Assembly (NCBI RefSeq): GCF_000248075.1
Contig: NZ_BAFB01000082.1
Coordinates: forward strand, 1 to 64,000
Origin: Gordonia otitidis NBRC 100426
GTDB lineage: Bacteria > Actinomycetota > Actinomycetes > Mycobacteriales > Mycobacteriaceae
Reading direction: 5' to 3'
Length of the DNA stretch: 64,000 bases
This document shows, in pieces, positions 1 through 11,867 of this stretch. The notes below the pieces were generated by a model. That model made no database searches, was not told the DNA's origin, and saw only the letters and a program-made list of their open reading frames with translations. Within the stretch, counting starts at the first letter, position 1; each line of letters starts with the position of its first letter. Both the position numbers and the translations under genes were made by a program.

Positions 1-198
1 GACATGATGCGGCGCAATGTGCCGCGCCGATCGCCCCGCAGCCTCTTCTGCGATGGCGAATTCGACGACTTGTACATCATGTCCCAGGCGACGGACTGCA
101 TACTCATGTCGTCCAGGGTAGAAGCTCAAGCTCAGTTGAAGTCCAGCTGTGGGTTCAGCTGACAGCGGACCCGATGTGATCGTCGGACCCGGCCATGA

Positions 199-744
199 TT
201 GTCAGACCCGTCCACGACAATGGGGAGCATGACCAAGCTCTATCCGATCAACGATTGGGACTCGATGCTCGAGTGGGTCGCCGAATCGCTCGACGAACAG
301 CCGGCCGGCCTCGAGTTCAGTCTCGGACCCAATGATGTCCGGTTGGCCGAGGACTGGGACGAGGTCGAAGCCGATATCGAGGACGATGACATCGACGCCG
401 ACGACGAGGTCGATTTCGGAGCACCCGATGCCGTGTGCGCACAGGTCTACGTGCTCGACGACGGTGTCTTTCTCGTGCGACGGTCGCGCACCGCACTGCG
501 CACCCTGCGCTTCACCGATCACGACGCCTCGTCTGTGCGGCTCGACGTCTGGCACCACGATGACCCGTTCGACGACTGCACCGACGGCTATTTCTACACG
601 CGTGACCGCAGACTTGCCGCTGAGGCCTGTATCAGCTGGTTCCGTGACAACACGGATGCCCCGGCGCGGACCGACCTCGGTTGCCACTACAGCTACGCCG
701 TCGACCTGCCTCGCGGGGCGGCGGACGATCCGATCATGCGGTGA
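199..744 (+). CDS. hypothetical protein, acidic
   Basis: I do not recognise this protein. The frame opens at TTG 199, with ATG codons in frame at 220 and 229. None has a convincing Shine-Dalgarno sequence, so the start is uncertain within about 10 codons. The product is about 170-181 residues. Residues 50-75 are an aspartate/glutamate-rich stretch, followed by a mixed alpha/beta region that keeps four cysteines and several aromatic residues. There is no signal peptide or membrane segment, so it is probably cytoplasmic. Its 3' end overlaps the convergent hydrolase gene by 11 bp. That it is a real gene is inferred from codon pattern and from the frame staying open up to the neighbour; no function is suggested. 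Confidence 0.55.
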   Translation: MSDPSTTMGSMTKLYPINDWDSMLEWVAESLDEQPAGLEFSLGPNDVRLAEDWDEVEADIEDDDIDADDEVDFGAPDAVCAQVYVLDDGVFLVRRSRTALRTLRFTDHDASSVRLDVWHHDDPFDDCTDGYFYTRDRRLAAEACISWFRDNTDAPARTDLGCHYSYAVDLPRGAADDPIMR

Positions 745-1654
745 GTCTTTCGGCGAGCCACGCGGAGATGTCGTGGCGCGCGACTGCCGCCATCGACGTC
801 GCGTGATGTGTGAATCCGTGTGGCGATGCGGGATACACGCGCAGATCGACGTCGTTTCCCGCCCGTGACAGTTGTTGCGCCATGGCTGTGTTGTCGTCGA
901 GCAGGACGTCCTCGGAGCCGACGACGAGCGTCATCGGGGGCAGTCCCGACAAGGTGCCGAAGAGCGGGGAGATGTCGGGGAGTGTGCGGTCAACGACGTG
1001 CCCGACGTACGCCTCGAGGAAGTACTCGTCGGCGATCAGGCGTCCGGCGGGCGTGGTCGAGCTGAGGTCGTAGGTGCCGAAGTGCAGTGCGGCTCCGCGG
1101 AACCGGTCGGCAAGGCCGGTCTCGCGGAGGCGTAGCAGCGTTGTCATCGCCAGCGTCGACCCCGCGGAGAAGCCCACGAGGACGAGCCTGTCGGTGCCGA
1201 ACTGCGCCGTCGCGTTCTCGACCAGCCATCGAGCCGCGACCTCGCAGTCGTCTGGTGCGGCCGGCCACGGATGCTCGGGTGCCAGGCGGTAGTCGACGCC
1301 GACCACCACGGCGTCGAGCGCGTCGGAAAGTGCGCGATTCCAGCTGTCGTGATCGGCAGCCGACCCCAGATAGAACCCGCCGCCGTGCAGATCGAGCACC
1401 ACACCGCGCGCAGAGACCTCTGGCGTGATGACCCGTAGCGTCACGGCTCGCCCCGCCCACTCGGCGGTGAGATCGACGGCCCGCGGGTCGCGGGGCCTCG
1501 GATCGGCCATGCGCTGTTCGCGCAGTCGGTGCACCTCGGCGGCGCTCTGCGGCCCGGGTCCGGTGCCGCGCGCGGCGTAGAACGCGCGTGATTCGTCGGC
1601 CAATGCGAATAGGCGGGGCTCGATCGGGGGAGCGTCGAGTTGCGTGGGATCCAC
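734..1654 (-). CDS. alpha/beta hydrolase, HSL/lipase-esterase type
   Basis: This is a 306-residue carboxylic-ester hydrolase of the hormone-sensitive-lipase branch, probably cytoplasmic. Visible landmarks are the oxyanion-hole motif HGGGF near residue 90, the nucleophile elbow GFSAGS with Ser near 163, an acid residue in GSED near 249, and the catalytic His in SPHGFTHH near 279. The order and spacing fit the family. The frame is open further upstream, but GTG 1654 is preferred because GAGGGG lies a suitable distance before it and family homology begins soon after. A perfect palindrome sits directly upstream of this start. The gene is divergent from fgd. The substrate cannot be told from sequence. 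Confidence 0.85.
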   Translation of the reverse strand: MDPTQLDAPPIEPRLFALADESRAFYAARGTGPGPQSAAEVHRLREQRMADPRPRDPRAVDLTAEWAGRAVTLRVITPEVSARGVVLDLHGGGFYLGSAADHDSWNRALSDALDAVVVGVDYRLAPEHPWPAAPDDCEVAARWLVENATAQFGTDRLVLVGFSAGSTLAMTTLLRLRETGLADRFRGAALHFGTYDLSSTTPAGRLIADEYFLEAYVGHVVDRTLPDISPLFGTLSGLPPMTLVVGSEDVLLDDNTAMAQQLSRAGNDVDLRVYPASPHGFTHHATSMAAVARHDISAWLAERLTA

Positions 1655-1672
1655 GGGTACAAAAATGTACCC
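1655..1672. promoter_or_regulatory. 18-bp perfect inverted repeat, putative operator
   Basis: GGGTACAAAAATGTACCC has 7-bp arms around AAAA and touches the GTG start of the hydrolase gene. It lies in the gap between the hydrolase and the divergent fgd gene. The shape suits a dimeric repressor site, but it could also fold as a short hairpin in the hydrolase mRNA leader. No regulator can be assigned from sequence alone. Confidence 0.4.
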
Positions 1673-1791
1673 CTCGATCCCACACAACTCGCCGGATCGG
1701 CCCCGCCCTCGACGATCCGCGCCAGTCGCGCATGGGTACGTTGGATCACAGAGTGATCGTTCGGTCCAGCAATCGGCAGTGAGGCGTAGGT

Positions 1792-2814
1792 ATGGCACAG
1801 GAACTCAAGCTCGGATACAAGGCCTCCGCGGAGCAGTTCGCGCCGCGTGAGCTGGTGGAGATCGCGGTTGCGGCCGAGGAGCACGGCATGGATTCGGTCG
1901 CCGTCTCCGACCACTTCCAGCCGTGGCGACACAATGGCGGCCACGCCCCGTTCTCGCTGTCGTGGATGGCGGCGGTGGGTGAGCGCACCAAGCGTGTACA
2001 GATCGGTACGTCCGTCCTGACCCCGACCTTCCGCTACAACCCCGCCGTGATCGCCCAGGCGTTCGCGACGATGGGCTGTCTCTACCCCGACCGCATCATG
2101 CTCGGTGTCGGGACCGGCGAGGCGCTCAACGAGTACGCCACCGGGTTCCAGGGCGAGTGGCCCGACTTCAAGGAGCGCTTCGCCCGCCTACGCGAGGCCA
2201 TCAAGCTCATGCGTGAGCTGTGGACCGGCGAGGAGATCAACTTCGACGGCGAGTACTACCACACCAAGGGCGCCTACATGTACGACCTGCCCGAGCATCA
2301 GATCCCCGTCTACGTCGCGGCCGGTGGGCCTGTGGTCGCACGGTATGCGGGCCGCTCCGGCGACGGCTTCATCTGCACCTCGGGCAAGGGGCCGGAGCTC
2401 TACACCGAGAAGCTCATCCCCGCGGTCAAGGAGGGTGCAGAGAAGGCCGAGCGCAACTTCGCCGACATCGATCGGATGATCGAGATCAAGATCTCGTACG
2501 ATCCCGATCCGGAACTCGCACTTGAGAACTGCCGCTTCTGGGCGCCGCTGTCGCTGACCGCCGACCAGAAGAACAGCGTCAACAGCTCGACCGAGATGGA
2601 GCGCCTCGCCGACGAACTCCCGATCGAGCAGGTCGCCAAGCGCTGGATCGTCGCGTCGGATCCCGACGAAGCCGTCGAGAAGGTCAAGTTCTACACCGAC
2701 GCCGGACTGAACCACCTGGTCTTCCACGCCCCCGGTCACGACCAGGAGCGGTTCCTCGACAACTTCGAGAAGGATCTCGCGCCGCGGCTACGCAAGCTGG
2801 CCGTCGCCGACTGA
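1792..2814 (+). CDS. fgd: F420-dependent glucose-6-phosphate dehydrogenase
   Basis: This enzyme oxidises glucose 6-phosphate to 6-phosphogluconolactone and reduces coenzyme F420; it is the main source of F420H2 in mycobacteria and relatives. The protein is a 340-residue luciferase-like monooxygenase-fold enzyme and matches mycobacterial Fgd1 along its full length. It keeps SDHFQPW near residues 39-45 (with the active-site His and Trp), [13 protein letters not shown], and [10 protein letters not shown] with the catalytic Glu near 110. It also keeps [13 protein letters not shown] near the C-terminus. A GTGAGG-type ribosome site precedes the ATG. It stands upstream of pta-ackA, as in M. tuberculosis, though four unrelated genes are inserted between them here. 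Confidence 0.96.
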   Translation: MAQELKLGYKASAEQFAPRELVEIAVAAEEHGMDSVAVSDHFQPWRHNGGHAPFSLSWMAAVGERTKRVQIGTSVLTPTFRYNPAVIAQAFATMGCLYPDRIMLGVGTGEALNEYATGFQGEWPDFKERFARLREAIKLMRELWTGEEINFDGEYYHTKGAYMYDLPEHQIPVYVAAGGPVVARYAGRSGDGFICTSGKGPELYTEKLIPAVKEGAEKAERNFADIDRMIEIKISYDPDPELALENCRFWAPLSLTADQKNSVNSSTEMERLADELPIEQVAKRWIVASDPDEAVEKVKFYTDAGLNHLVFHAPGHDQERFLDNFEKDLAPRLRKLAVAD

Positions 2815-2849
2815 TCCACCCGCTCCAGCAATCGCCGCAGCCCGATCGG

Positions 2850-3776
2850 TCACGCACCGACCAGCTCGCCGTGTGTCCGCCGAGCCTGCTCGCGTACGAG
2901 CTCGACGATGCGATCGGCCGCGTCGTGTTCGCGGAGCGAGTGGCGGCGTCGGATCGAGATCGACCGCCGCGGAGTCGGTTCGGCGATCGGGATCACCCGC
3001 ACATCGGCGGGCACGTCGACGAGGGCGAGCGCGGGCACCACGGTGAGTCCGATCCCTGCGGCCACGAAACTGATCGCGGTCGGGTAGTCGTGGGCCTCCA
3101 CGCCGAAGCATGGAGTGAACCCAGCCGCGGTGCATGCGCGGAGCAGTGCCTCTCGACAGGGGCCGCGTGCAATGTCGTTGTCGATCCACACGTCGTCGGC
3201 CAACTCGCGCAACAGCACCGAATCCCTTGTCGCAAAAGGCGAATCGGGCGTCACCACCACGCGGTACTCCTCGGTCACCAGCGGCGTGACGTCGTAGTCG
3301 CGTAGCTGTCCCGCGTCGATCGTGGAGCCGGTCGCGTCGACCCCGACCCCGACCTCGATGTCGGGTGGCGTGAGAGTCGGATCGCTGATCTCGAGTAACC
3401 GGAGATCGAGGCGTAGCGCGGGGAACTCCCGCCGCACCGCAGCGACCACCGTCGGCATCCATGCCGCGCCGGCAGAACCGAAGTAGGTGACGCGGAGTGC
3501 ACCCGCGCGACCATTGCGTAGGTCTGCGACGAGACCGTCGACGCGCGCGAGTTGGTCGAACACCGCTTCCGATTCGGCGGCGAGTATCCGTCCGGCCTCC
3601 GTGGCCACGACGCCTCGGCCATCACGTTCCATCAGCGTCAGGCCGGTCTCACGCTGCAGCGTGGCGAGATGTTGGCTCACAGCCGACGGTGTGTAACCGA
3701 GCGCCGACGCCGCGCCACCGACGGACCCCTCGGCGACGACCGCTCGGAACACGCGGAGGCGATGGGGATCGATCAT
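2850..3776 (-). CDS. LysR-family transcriptional regulator
   Basis: This is a 308-residue LysR regulator. The N-terminal winged helix-turn-helix covers about residues 1-65 (AAASALGYTPSAVSQHLATL). It is followed by a two-lobed substrate-binding domain typical of the family. The gene is divergent from an EamA-family exporter with an 83-bp gap, the classic arrangement for LysR control of the neighbour. That it regulates this exporter is inference. The hexamer TATATT lies 6 nt upstream of the ATG (3783-3788, read on the minus strand), so the mRNA may be leaderless. Confidence 0.9.
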   Translation of the reverse strand: MIDPHRLRVFRAVVAEGSVGGAASALGYTPSAVSQHLATLQRETGLTLMERDGRGVVATEAGRILAAESEAVFDQLARVDGLVADLRNGRAGALRVTYFGSAGAAWMPTVVAAVRREFPALRLDLRLLEISDPTLTPPDIEVGVGVDATGSTIDAGQLRDYDVTPLVTEEYRVVVTPDSPFATRDSVLLRELADDVWIDNDIARGPCREALLRACTAAGFTPCFGVEAHDYPTAISFVAAGIGLTVVPALALVDVPADVRVIPIAEPTPRRSISIRRRHSLREHDAADRIVELVREQARRTHGELVGA

Positions 3777-3859
3777 GCCGCGAATATACAGCGGTACTCA
3801 ACGGTCGTGAAGAAATATGAACTTGTGCTGAAGCAAAGTGCGCGCGGAGGATGTGTGCC

Positions 3860-4819
3860 ATGACCCGTCGACTTCCCGATCTCGCAGTGCTCGCCGCGTT
3901 GGTCACCGTTGCGCTGTGGTCGCTGTCGTTCATCGCGATCCGCTCGGCGGGCCACTCGTTCTCGCCCGGCGCACTCGCGTTCGGGCGGTTGGCGGTCGCG
4001 GTGGTCGCGCTCGTCGTCATCGTCGGCGTGATGCGTCGGCGTGCCGGTTCGCGCCCATGGATCCCACCGCTTCCGCGCGGTAGGGCGCTTGCTCTCGTCG
4101 TCGGGTATGGCGTGGCGTGGTTCGCGGTCTACACGGTCGTCCTGAACTGGGCCGAGCAGCATCTCGACGCGGGGACCGCAGCACTGCTCGTGAACTTCGC
4201 ACCCATTCTCGTCGCGGTGTTCGCGGGGCTCTTCCTCGGCGAGGGATTCTCCGGTCGACTGCTCGTCGGTATCGGCGTGGCGTTCGCCGGCGTCGTGCTC
4301 ATCGCCGTCGGCGGCACCGGACCGCACGCCGACTGGCTCGGCATCGCTCTCGGGTTGACCGCCGCCGTGCTCTACGCAACCGGCGTTCTTGTCCAGAAGG
4401 TGGCGCTCGGTCATGTCGACGGACTGACCGCGACGTTCTGGGGCGTCGCGGCGGGTGTGATCGCCACAGTCCCGTTCGCGCCCGCCGCCATTCGTGAGGT
4501 GAGCACGGCACCGGCCTCCGACATCGGCGCGATGGTCTTCCTCGGCGTCGGTCCCACAGCCATCGCATTCACCACCTGGGTGTATGCACTCTCGCGTACG
4601 AGTGCCGGTGCACTGACCGCGACGACGTTGGTCGTGCCCGCGGTCGTCATCGTGCTGTCGTGGCTACTGCTCGCCGAGGTCCCGACGCCGCTGCGGGTCG
4701 TCGGGGGTGTGCTGTGCCTGGTGGGGGTGGCGATGACGCGGGGATTGATCCGCGTGCCCTCATCGCGCAGGCTGCGCGTCGTCGAGGATCAGTTGGAGGA
4801 ATGCGAGGTCGAGCCATGA
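3860..4819 (+). CDS. EamA/DMT-family membrane transporter
   Basis: This is an integral membrane protein of 319 residues with about ten hydrophobic helices in two EamA repeats. It belongs to the drug/metabolite transporter superfamily, whose members usually export amino acids or other small metabolites. The ATG at 3860 is preferred over the one at 3851 because GGAGG (3846-3850) is well spaced only for the later one. The gene is divergent from the LysR gene. Its last 60 bp overlap the convergent acetyltransferase gene, so the cytoplasmic C-terminal tail (PSSRRLRVVEDQLEE) is encoded opposite the end of that gene. The substrate is unknown. Confidence 0.88.
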   Translation: MTRRLPDLAVLAALVTVALWSLSFIAIRSAGHSFSPGALAFGRLAVAVVALVVIVGVMRRRAGSRPWIPPLPRGRALALVVGYGVAWFAVYTVVLNWAEQHLDAGTAALLVNFAPILVAVFAGLFLGEGFSGRLLVGIGVAFAGVVLIAVGGTGPHADWLGIALGLTAAVLYATGVLVQKVALGHVDGLTATFWGVAAGVIATVPFAPAAIREVSTAPASDIGAMVFLGVGPTAIAFTTWVYALSRTSAGALTATTLVVPAVVIVLSWLLLAEVPTPLRVVGGVLCLVGVAMTRGLIRVPSSRRLRVVEDQLEECEVEP

Positions 4820-5272
4820 GCCGAACTTCGTCCCGACCTGCGGCAGCAGCCCGACACGCGTGAAGCCGAGTCGCTCGTGAATCCGGATCGATCCCGAATT
4901 CGACGCATCGATCGCCGCGACCATCACGTGCACGCCGTCGGTGCGTGCGCGGTCGATGAGCGCGCGCATGAGCGACTGTCCCGTACCCCGCCCGCGCTGA
5001 TCGGAGCGCACATACACCGAGTGCTCGACGGTGTGCCGAAATCCGTCGTGCGGGCGCCACGGACCGTAGGTCGCGTAGCCGAGCACCGCACCATCGGAGT
5101 CGGCAGCGATCAGAACCGGAAATCCGGCCCCCAGCCGATCCGCGAGCCATGCCGACCGGTTCGCGTCGTCGACGAGCTCCTCGTTCCAGATGGCGGTGGT
5201 GTGTTCGACGGCGTCGTTGTAGATGAGCGTGATGCCGGGGACGTCGCGCGCCTGCGCGTCACGAATCTCCAT
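4760..5272 (-). CDS. GNAT-family N-acetyltransferase, phosphinothricin-acetyltransferase-like
   Basis: This is a 170-residue acetyl-CoA-dependent N-acetyltransferase. The N-terminus (IRDAQARDVPGITLIYND) and the acetyl-CoA loop region (VRSDQRGRGTGQSLM) match the Pat/Bar-like group, which acetylates phosphinothricin, methionine sulfone or related amines. The real substrate is not predictable. ATG 5272 is chosen because homology begins there. TAAGCT lies 8 nt upstream, so it may be leaderless. It converges with the EamA gene and overlaps it by 60 bp. Confidence 0.87.
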   Translation of the reverse strand: MEIRDAQARDVPGITLIYNDAVEHTTAIWNEELVDDANRSAWLADRLGAGFPVLIAADSDGAVLGYATYGPWRPHDGFRHTVEHSVYVRSDQRGRGTGQSLMRALIDRARTDGVHVMVAAIDASNSGSIRIHERLGFTRVGLLPQVGTKFGSWLDLAFLQLILDDAQPAR

Positions 5273-5381
5273 GGCCGCAGAGCTTAGGGCATGGATGCGC
5301 GCACCGAGCGGCACGCGCCATGGCGCGCGTAAGTGGCCGGTACCGTGCGCCGACGTCGATCCGATTCGCTAACTTCTCCTC

Positions 5382-5930
5382 ATGGAATCGGATCGCCTCG
5401 TCGACGTGGGCGTCGCATTGGTGTCGCGCTTCGGCGCCAAAGCACTCAGCCTGACGTCCGTTGCCCGTCATGCGGGGGTGGCACGCGCAACGGCGTACCG
5501 GATGTTCGGCGGCCGCGACGCACTCGTCGCCGCAATGCTCGACCGTGAGATCGCACTGCTGCGGGTGAAGCTACGCGAATGGTCGGCCACCGCGCCCGAC
5601 GCCGCGGGCAAGGTACGCGCGCAGGTACTCGGCGTCCTGCCCTACATCCGCGAACACGAGGCACTGCAGTACGTTCTCCGCCAGGAACCCGAGGAGATCG
5701 TGCGCGCACTCGTCGCCACCAACGACGACGACGGACCCGACCTGATCGAGAAGATCGTCGACGCGACGCTGCCCGACGTTGCGCCCGAGGTACAGGCCGA
5801 GCTGACCCCCGATCCGCGTGGCGCAGCGGAGTTCATGGTCCGCATCATCTATTCACTGATGCTCGTTCCCGACAGCAGCATGACCGACGATCAGATCGCC
5901 GACCTGATCGTTCGGGCAATCGTGACCTGA
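5382..5930 (+). CDS. TetR-family transcriptional regulator
   Basis: This is a 182-residue TetR-type repressor. Residues 1-55 form the DNA-binding domain (LTSVARHAGVARATAYRMFGGRDAL), and the remainder is an all-helical ligand domain. It stands alone between the acetyltransferase gene and pta on the same strand as pta, with 52 bp before pta. Its target is unknown. TAACTT ends 6 nt before the ATG and there is no Shine-Dalgarno sequence, which fits a leaderless transcript. Confidence 0.88.
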   Translation: MESDRLVDVGVALVSRFGAKALSLTSVARHAGVARATAYRMFGGRDALVAAMLDREIALLRVKLREWSATAPDAAGKVRAQVLGVLPYIREHEALQYVLRQEPEEIVRALVATNDDDGPDLIEKIVDATLPDVAPEVQAELTPDPRGAAEFMVRIIYSLMLVPDSSMTDDQIADLIVRAIVT

Positions 5931-5982
5931 CCGGTCACCTCACCCGCGACGCACGCGAGAGGCACCAACTACTCTGACCACT

Positions 5983-8085
5983 ATGTCGCCCGACGCAGTG
6001 AGCGCAACGAAGATCTACATCGTGTCCGCGGAAGCGGAGACCGGGAAATCGGCGGTGGCGCTCGGCGTGCTGTCGCTGCTGACGGCGACCGGGGGTCGTG
6101 TCGGCGTGTTCCGCCCGATCTCACGGGCCGCACACGGCGAGCGGGATTATCTGCTCGACCTCCTCCTCGAACACACCTCGGCCGATATCGACTACGACGA
6201 CGCCATCGGCGTCACCTACGACCAGGTACACGCCGACCCGAGCGGCTCGATCGGGGAGATCGTCGCACGTTTCCACGCCGTCGAGTCGCAATGCGACGCC
6301 GTCGTCATCGTCGGCTCCGACTACACCGACGTGGGTAATCCGTCGGAGCTCACCTACAACGCACGTATCGCAGCCAACCTCTCGGCGCCGATCATCCTGG
6401 CGCTCAAGGCGCTCGACCGCACGCCCGCCGAGGTACGCGACCTCGCCGAGCACCTGCGCACCGAGATCGCCGCCATGCACGCCACCACGGCGGCCATCGT
6501 CGCCAATCGCTGCGACCCCGACCACATCAACGAGATCGGTGCCGCGCTGGCCAAACTCGACGTCCCGTGCTGGTGCCTTCCGGAACTGCCGGTGCTCTTC
6601 GCGCCGACGATGGCCGAACTCAAGAAGTCGCTCGGTGCCGAAATGTACAGCGGCGACCCGGAACTCCTCGACCGCGAGGCGCTGCGGGTGATGGTCGGCG
6701 GTATGACGGCCGAACACATCCTCGAACGGTTAACCGAGGGCATGGTGGTGATCACTCCGGCCGATCGCTCCGACGTGCTGCTCTCGCTGGTCAATGCCAA
6801 TGCCGCACAGGGATTTCCGAGATTGACGGGCATCATCCTCAACGGTGGGCTCAAACCGCATCCGATGATCGACGCGCTCGTCGGCGGACTACGGTCCAAG
6901 CTGCCGGTCATCACGTGTGAGCAGGGGACCTACGACACCGCCCGCATCGCCGCCGACACCCGCGGGCGCATCGCGATCGGATCGGCACGCAAGATCGACG
7001 CCGCGCTCGGGCTCATGGAGCAGTATGTCGAGCCCGACGAACTGATCAAGGTGCTCGACGTCAGGCCGTCCGAGGTCGTCACCCCGCAGATGTTCGAGTA
7101 CGGGTTGATCACCCGGGCACGTTCGGATCTCAAACGCATCGTCCTCCCCGAGGGCGGCGACGACCGAATCCTGCGGGCCGCTGGTCAATTGCTGCGCCGC
7201 GGCGTGGTGGCGCTGATCATTCTCGGAGATCCCGAAACGGTCACCGCCCGCGCGGCCGATCTCGGTGTCGACCTCGGTGGCGTCGAGATCATCGATCCCC
7301 AGAATTCCGAACTCACCGACGAATTCGCGCATACCTACGCCGAACTCCGCAAGCACAAGGGCATGGATTTCGAGCACGCCCAGGAGCGGATGCGCGACGT
7401 CTCCTACTTCGGCACCATGCTCGTGCACACCGGACGCGCCGACGGCATGGTCTCCGGTGCGGCACACACCACCGCGCACACGATCCGTCCGGCGTTCGAG
7501 ATCATCAAGACGGTGCCCGGTGTGTCGACCGTGTCGAGCGTGTTCTTCATGTGCCTACCCGACAAGGTGCTCACCTACGGCGACTGCGCCATCGTGCCGG
7601 ATCCCACCGCGACTGAACTCGCCGACATCGCGATCTCCTCCGCCGCAACGGCATCCGCGTTCGGCATAGATCCGCGCATCGCGATGCTCTCGTACTCGAC
7701 AGGCCGCTCGGGCACCGGCGCCGACGTCGACAAGGTTCGTGTCGCCACCGATCTCGTGCACGAGCGCGCACCGGAACTCTCCGTCGAGGGCCCGATTCAG
7801 TACGACGCAGCCGTCGAACCGTCCGTCGCGGCGACCAAGATGCCCGACTCCGAGGTTGCGGGACGTGCGACGGTGCTGATCTTCCCCGACCTCAACACCG
7901 GGAACAACACCTACAAAGCCGTGCAGCGCAGTGCGGGAGCCGTGGCCATCGGCCCTGTGCTGCAGGGTCTCCGGCGCCCCATCAACGACCTCTCCCGCGG
8001 TGCTCTGGTGTCCGACATCGTGAACACCGTCGCGATCACCGCGATCCAGGCCCAGAACATCGACGCACAGGAGTCAACCCGATGA
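5983..8085 (+). CDS. pta: phosphate acetyltransferase (long form)
   Basis: Pta interconverts acetyl-CoA plus phosphate and acetyl phosphate plus CoA, and with AckA forms the acetate switch. The protein has 700 residues and the long-form architecture. It has an N-terminal P-loop-like domain (SAEAETGKSAVALG near residue 14), a central DRTGG-type domain near 210-320, and the C-terminal catalytic PTA_PTB domain from about 370 (KRIVLPEGGDDRI, SYSTGRSGTG, FPDLNTGNN). It overlaps ackA by 4 bp (ATGA), so the two are translationally coupled. There is no Shine-Dalgarno sequence. TACTCT ends 7 nt before the ATG, suggesting leaderless initiation. Confidence 0.96.
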   Translation: MSPDAVSATKIYIVSAEAETGKSAVALGVLSLLTATGGRVGVFRPISRAAHGERDYLLDLLLEHTSADIDYDDAIGVTYDQVHADPSGSIGEIVARFHAVESQCDAVVIVGSDYTDVGNPSELTYNARIAANLSAPIILALKALDRTPAEVRDLAEHLRTEIAAMHATTAAIVANRCDPDHINEIGAALAKLDVPCWCLPELPVLFAPTMAELKKSLGAEMYSGDPELLDREALRVMVGGMTAEHILERLTEGMVVITPADRSDVLLSLVNANAAQGFPRLTGIILNGGLKPHPMIDALVGGLRSKLPVITCEQGTYDTARIAADTRGRIAIGSARKIDAALGLMEQYVEPDELIKVLDVRPSEVVTPQMFEYGLITRARSDLKRIVLPEGGDDRILRAAGQLLRRGVVALIILGDPETVTARAADLGVDLGGVEIIDPQNSELTDEFAHTYAELRKHKGMDFEHAQERMRDVSYFGTMLVHTGRADGMVSGAAHTTAHTIRPAFEIIKTVPGVSTVSSVFFMCLPDKVLTYGDCAIVPDPTATELADIAISSAATASAFGIDPRIAMLSYSTGRSGTGADVDKVRVATDLVHERAPELSVEGPIQYDAAVEPSVAATKMPDSEVAGRATVLIFPDLNTGNNTYKAVQRSAGAVAIGPVLQGLRRPINDLSRGALVSDIVNTVAITAIQAQNIDAQESTR

Positions 8086-9299
8086 GTACAGCGACCGACG
8101 GCGCCGTCCTGGTTCTCAACGCGGGGTCGTCGTCCCTGAAATATCAACTGCTACACCCTGACACGACCGACGTGATCGCCGAGGGGATAGCCGAACGCAT
8201 CGGTGAGGAACAGTCGTCGATCACCCATGAGCAGAACGGTGAGTCGTCCACCCGAACCGAACCCCTGCAAGACATCTCGGCAGCTCTCGACGCGGCGTCG
8301 GAGATGTTCGCGGATGCCGGAACCAACCTCGCCGATGCCGGACTCAGCGCAGTGGGACACCGCGTCGTGCACGGCGGGCGCAGCTTCTTCCACCCGACCC
8401 TGGTCACCGACGAGGTCGTCTCGGAGATCTCGCGGATCTCCACCCTCGCACCGCTGCACAACAAGGCGAACCTCGCCGGTATCCAGGTCGCACGGGAGAA
8501 GCTCCCCGACGTCCCGTCGGTGGCCGTATTCGACACAGCGTTCTTCCACGACCTCCCCGACGATGCTGCCACGTACGCCATCGACCGAGGTGTTGCGCAC
8601 CTACATGCGGTGCGACGCTACGGCTTTCACGGCACGAGCCATCAGTACGTGTCGGGAAAGGTCGCCGAATTCCTCGGTCGTGAGTACGGCGACCTGAACC
8701 AGATCGTGCTGCATCTCGGCAACGGCGCATCGGCGTCGGCGATCGCACATGGCGAGCCCATCGACACCAGCATGGGCATGACACCTCTCGAGGGTCTCGT
8801 GATGGGTACACGTAGCGGTGACATCGACCCAGGCGTGCTGCTGCACCTGAGTCGCGTGGCCAAACTCAGCATCGACCAACTCGACACACTGCTCAACAAG
8901 AACTCCGGACTCAAAGGCCTTTGCGGCGACAACGACTTTCGGACCATCACTGCGCGTATGGACAACGGCGACGAGAACGCGAAACGCGCGTACAAGGTCT
9001 ACATCCACCGCCTGCGCCGCTACATCGGCGCCTACATGATCGAACTGGGCGCCGTCGACGCGATCACGTTCACCGCAGGCGTCGGGGAGAATGCCGACAA
9101 CGTGCGACGCGATGCGCTGGCCGGACTGGAGAACTACGGCATCGTCATCGACGACGAGCGCAATACTCTGCGCAGCAAGGAAGCCCGACGTATCTCGGCG
9201 GATTCGAGCGCGATCGACGTCTTGGTGGTCCCGACCAACGAAGAACTCGCGATTGCACGTCAGGCCGCGGCCGTCGCCCGTGGCGAGCAGCCGGAGTAG
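8082..9299 (+). CDS. ackA: acetate kinase
   Basis: AckA transfers phosphate between acetyl phosphate and ADP to give acetate and ATP. The 405-residue protein has the ASKHA-fold landmarks of the family. These are VLNAGSSSLKY near the N-terminus, GHRVVHGG near residue 90, FDTAFF, RYGFHGTSH with its catalytic His, HLGNGAS, and FTAGVGENA near 330. It starts inside the pta stop codon and is the last gene of the pta-ackA operon. It ends 19 bp from the convergent pknG gene, with no obvious hairpin between them. Confidence 0.97.
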   Translation: MSTATDGAVLVLNAGSSSLKYQLLHPDTTDVIAEGIAERIGEEQSSITHEQNGESSTRTEPLQDISAALDAASEMFADAGTNLADAGLSAVGHRVVHGGRSFFHPTLVTDEVVSEISRISTLAPLHNKANLAGIQVAREKLPDVPSVAVFDTAFFHDLPDDAATYAIDRGVAHLHAVRRYGFHGTSHQYVSGKVAEFLGREYGDLNQIVLHLGNGASASAIAHGEPIDTSMGMTPLEGLVMGTRSGDIDPGVLLHLSRVAKLSIDQLDTLLNKNSGLKGLCGDNDFRTITARMDNGDENAKRAYKVYIHRLRRYIGAYMIELGAVDAITFTAGVGENADNVRRDALAGLENYGIVIDDERNTLRSKEARRISADSSAIDVLVVPTNEELAIARQAAAVARGEQPE

Positions 9300-9318
9300 T
9301 GCGCCGGTGGCGGCCGCG

Positions 9319-11856
<2,538 letters not shown>

Positions 11857-11867
11857 CTAGCGTTGCC

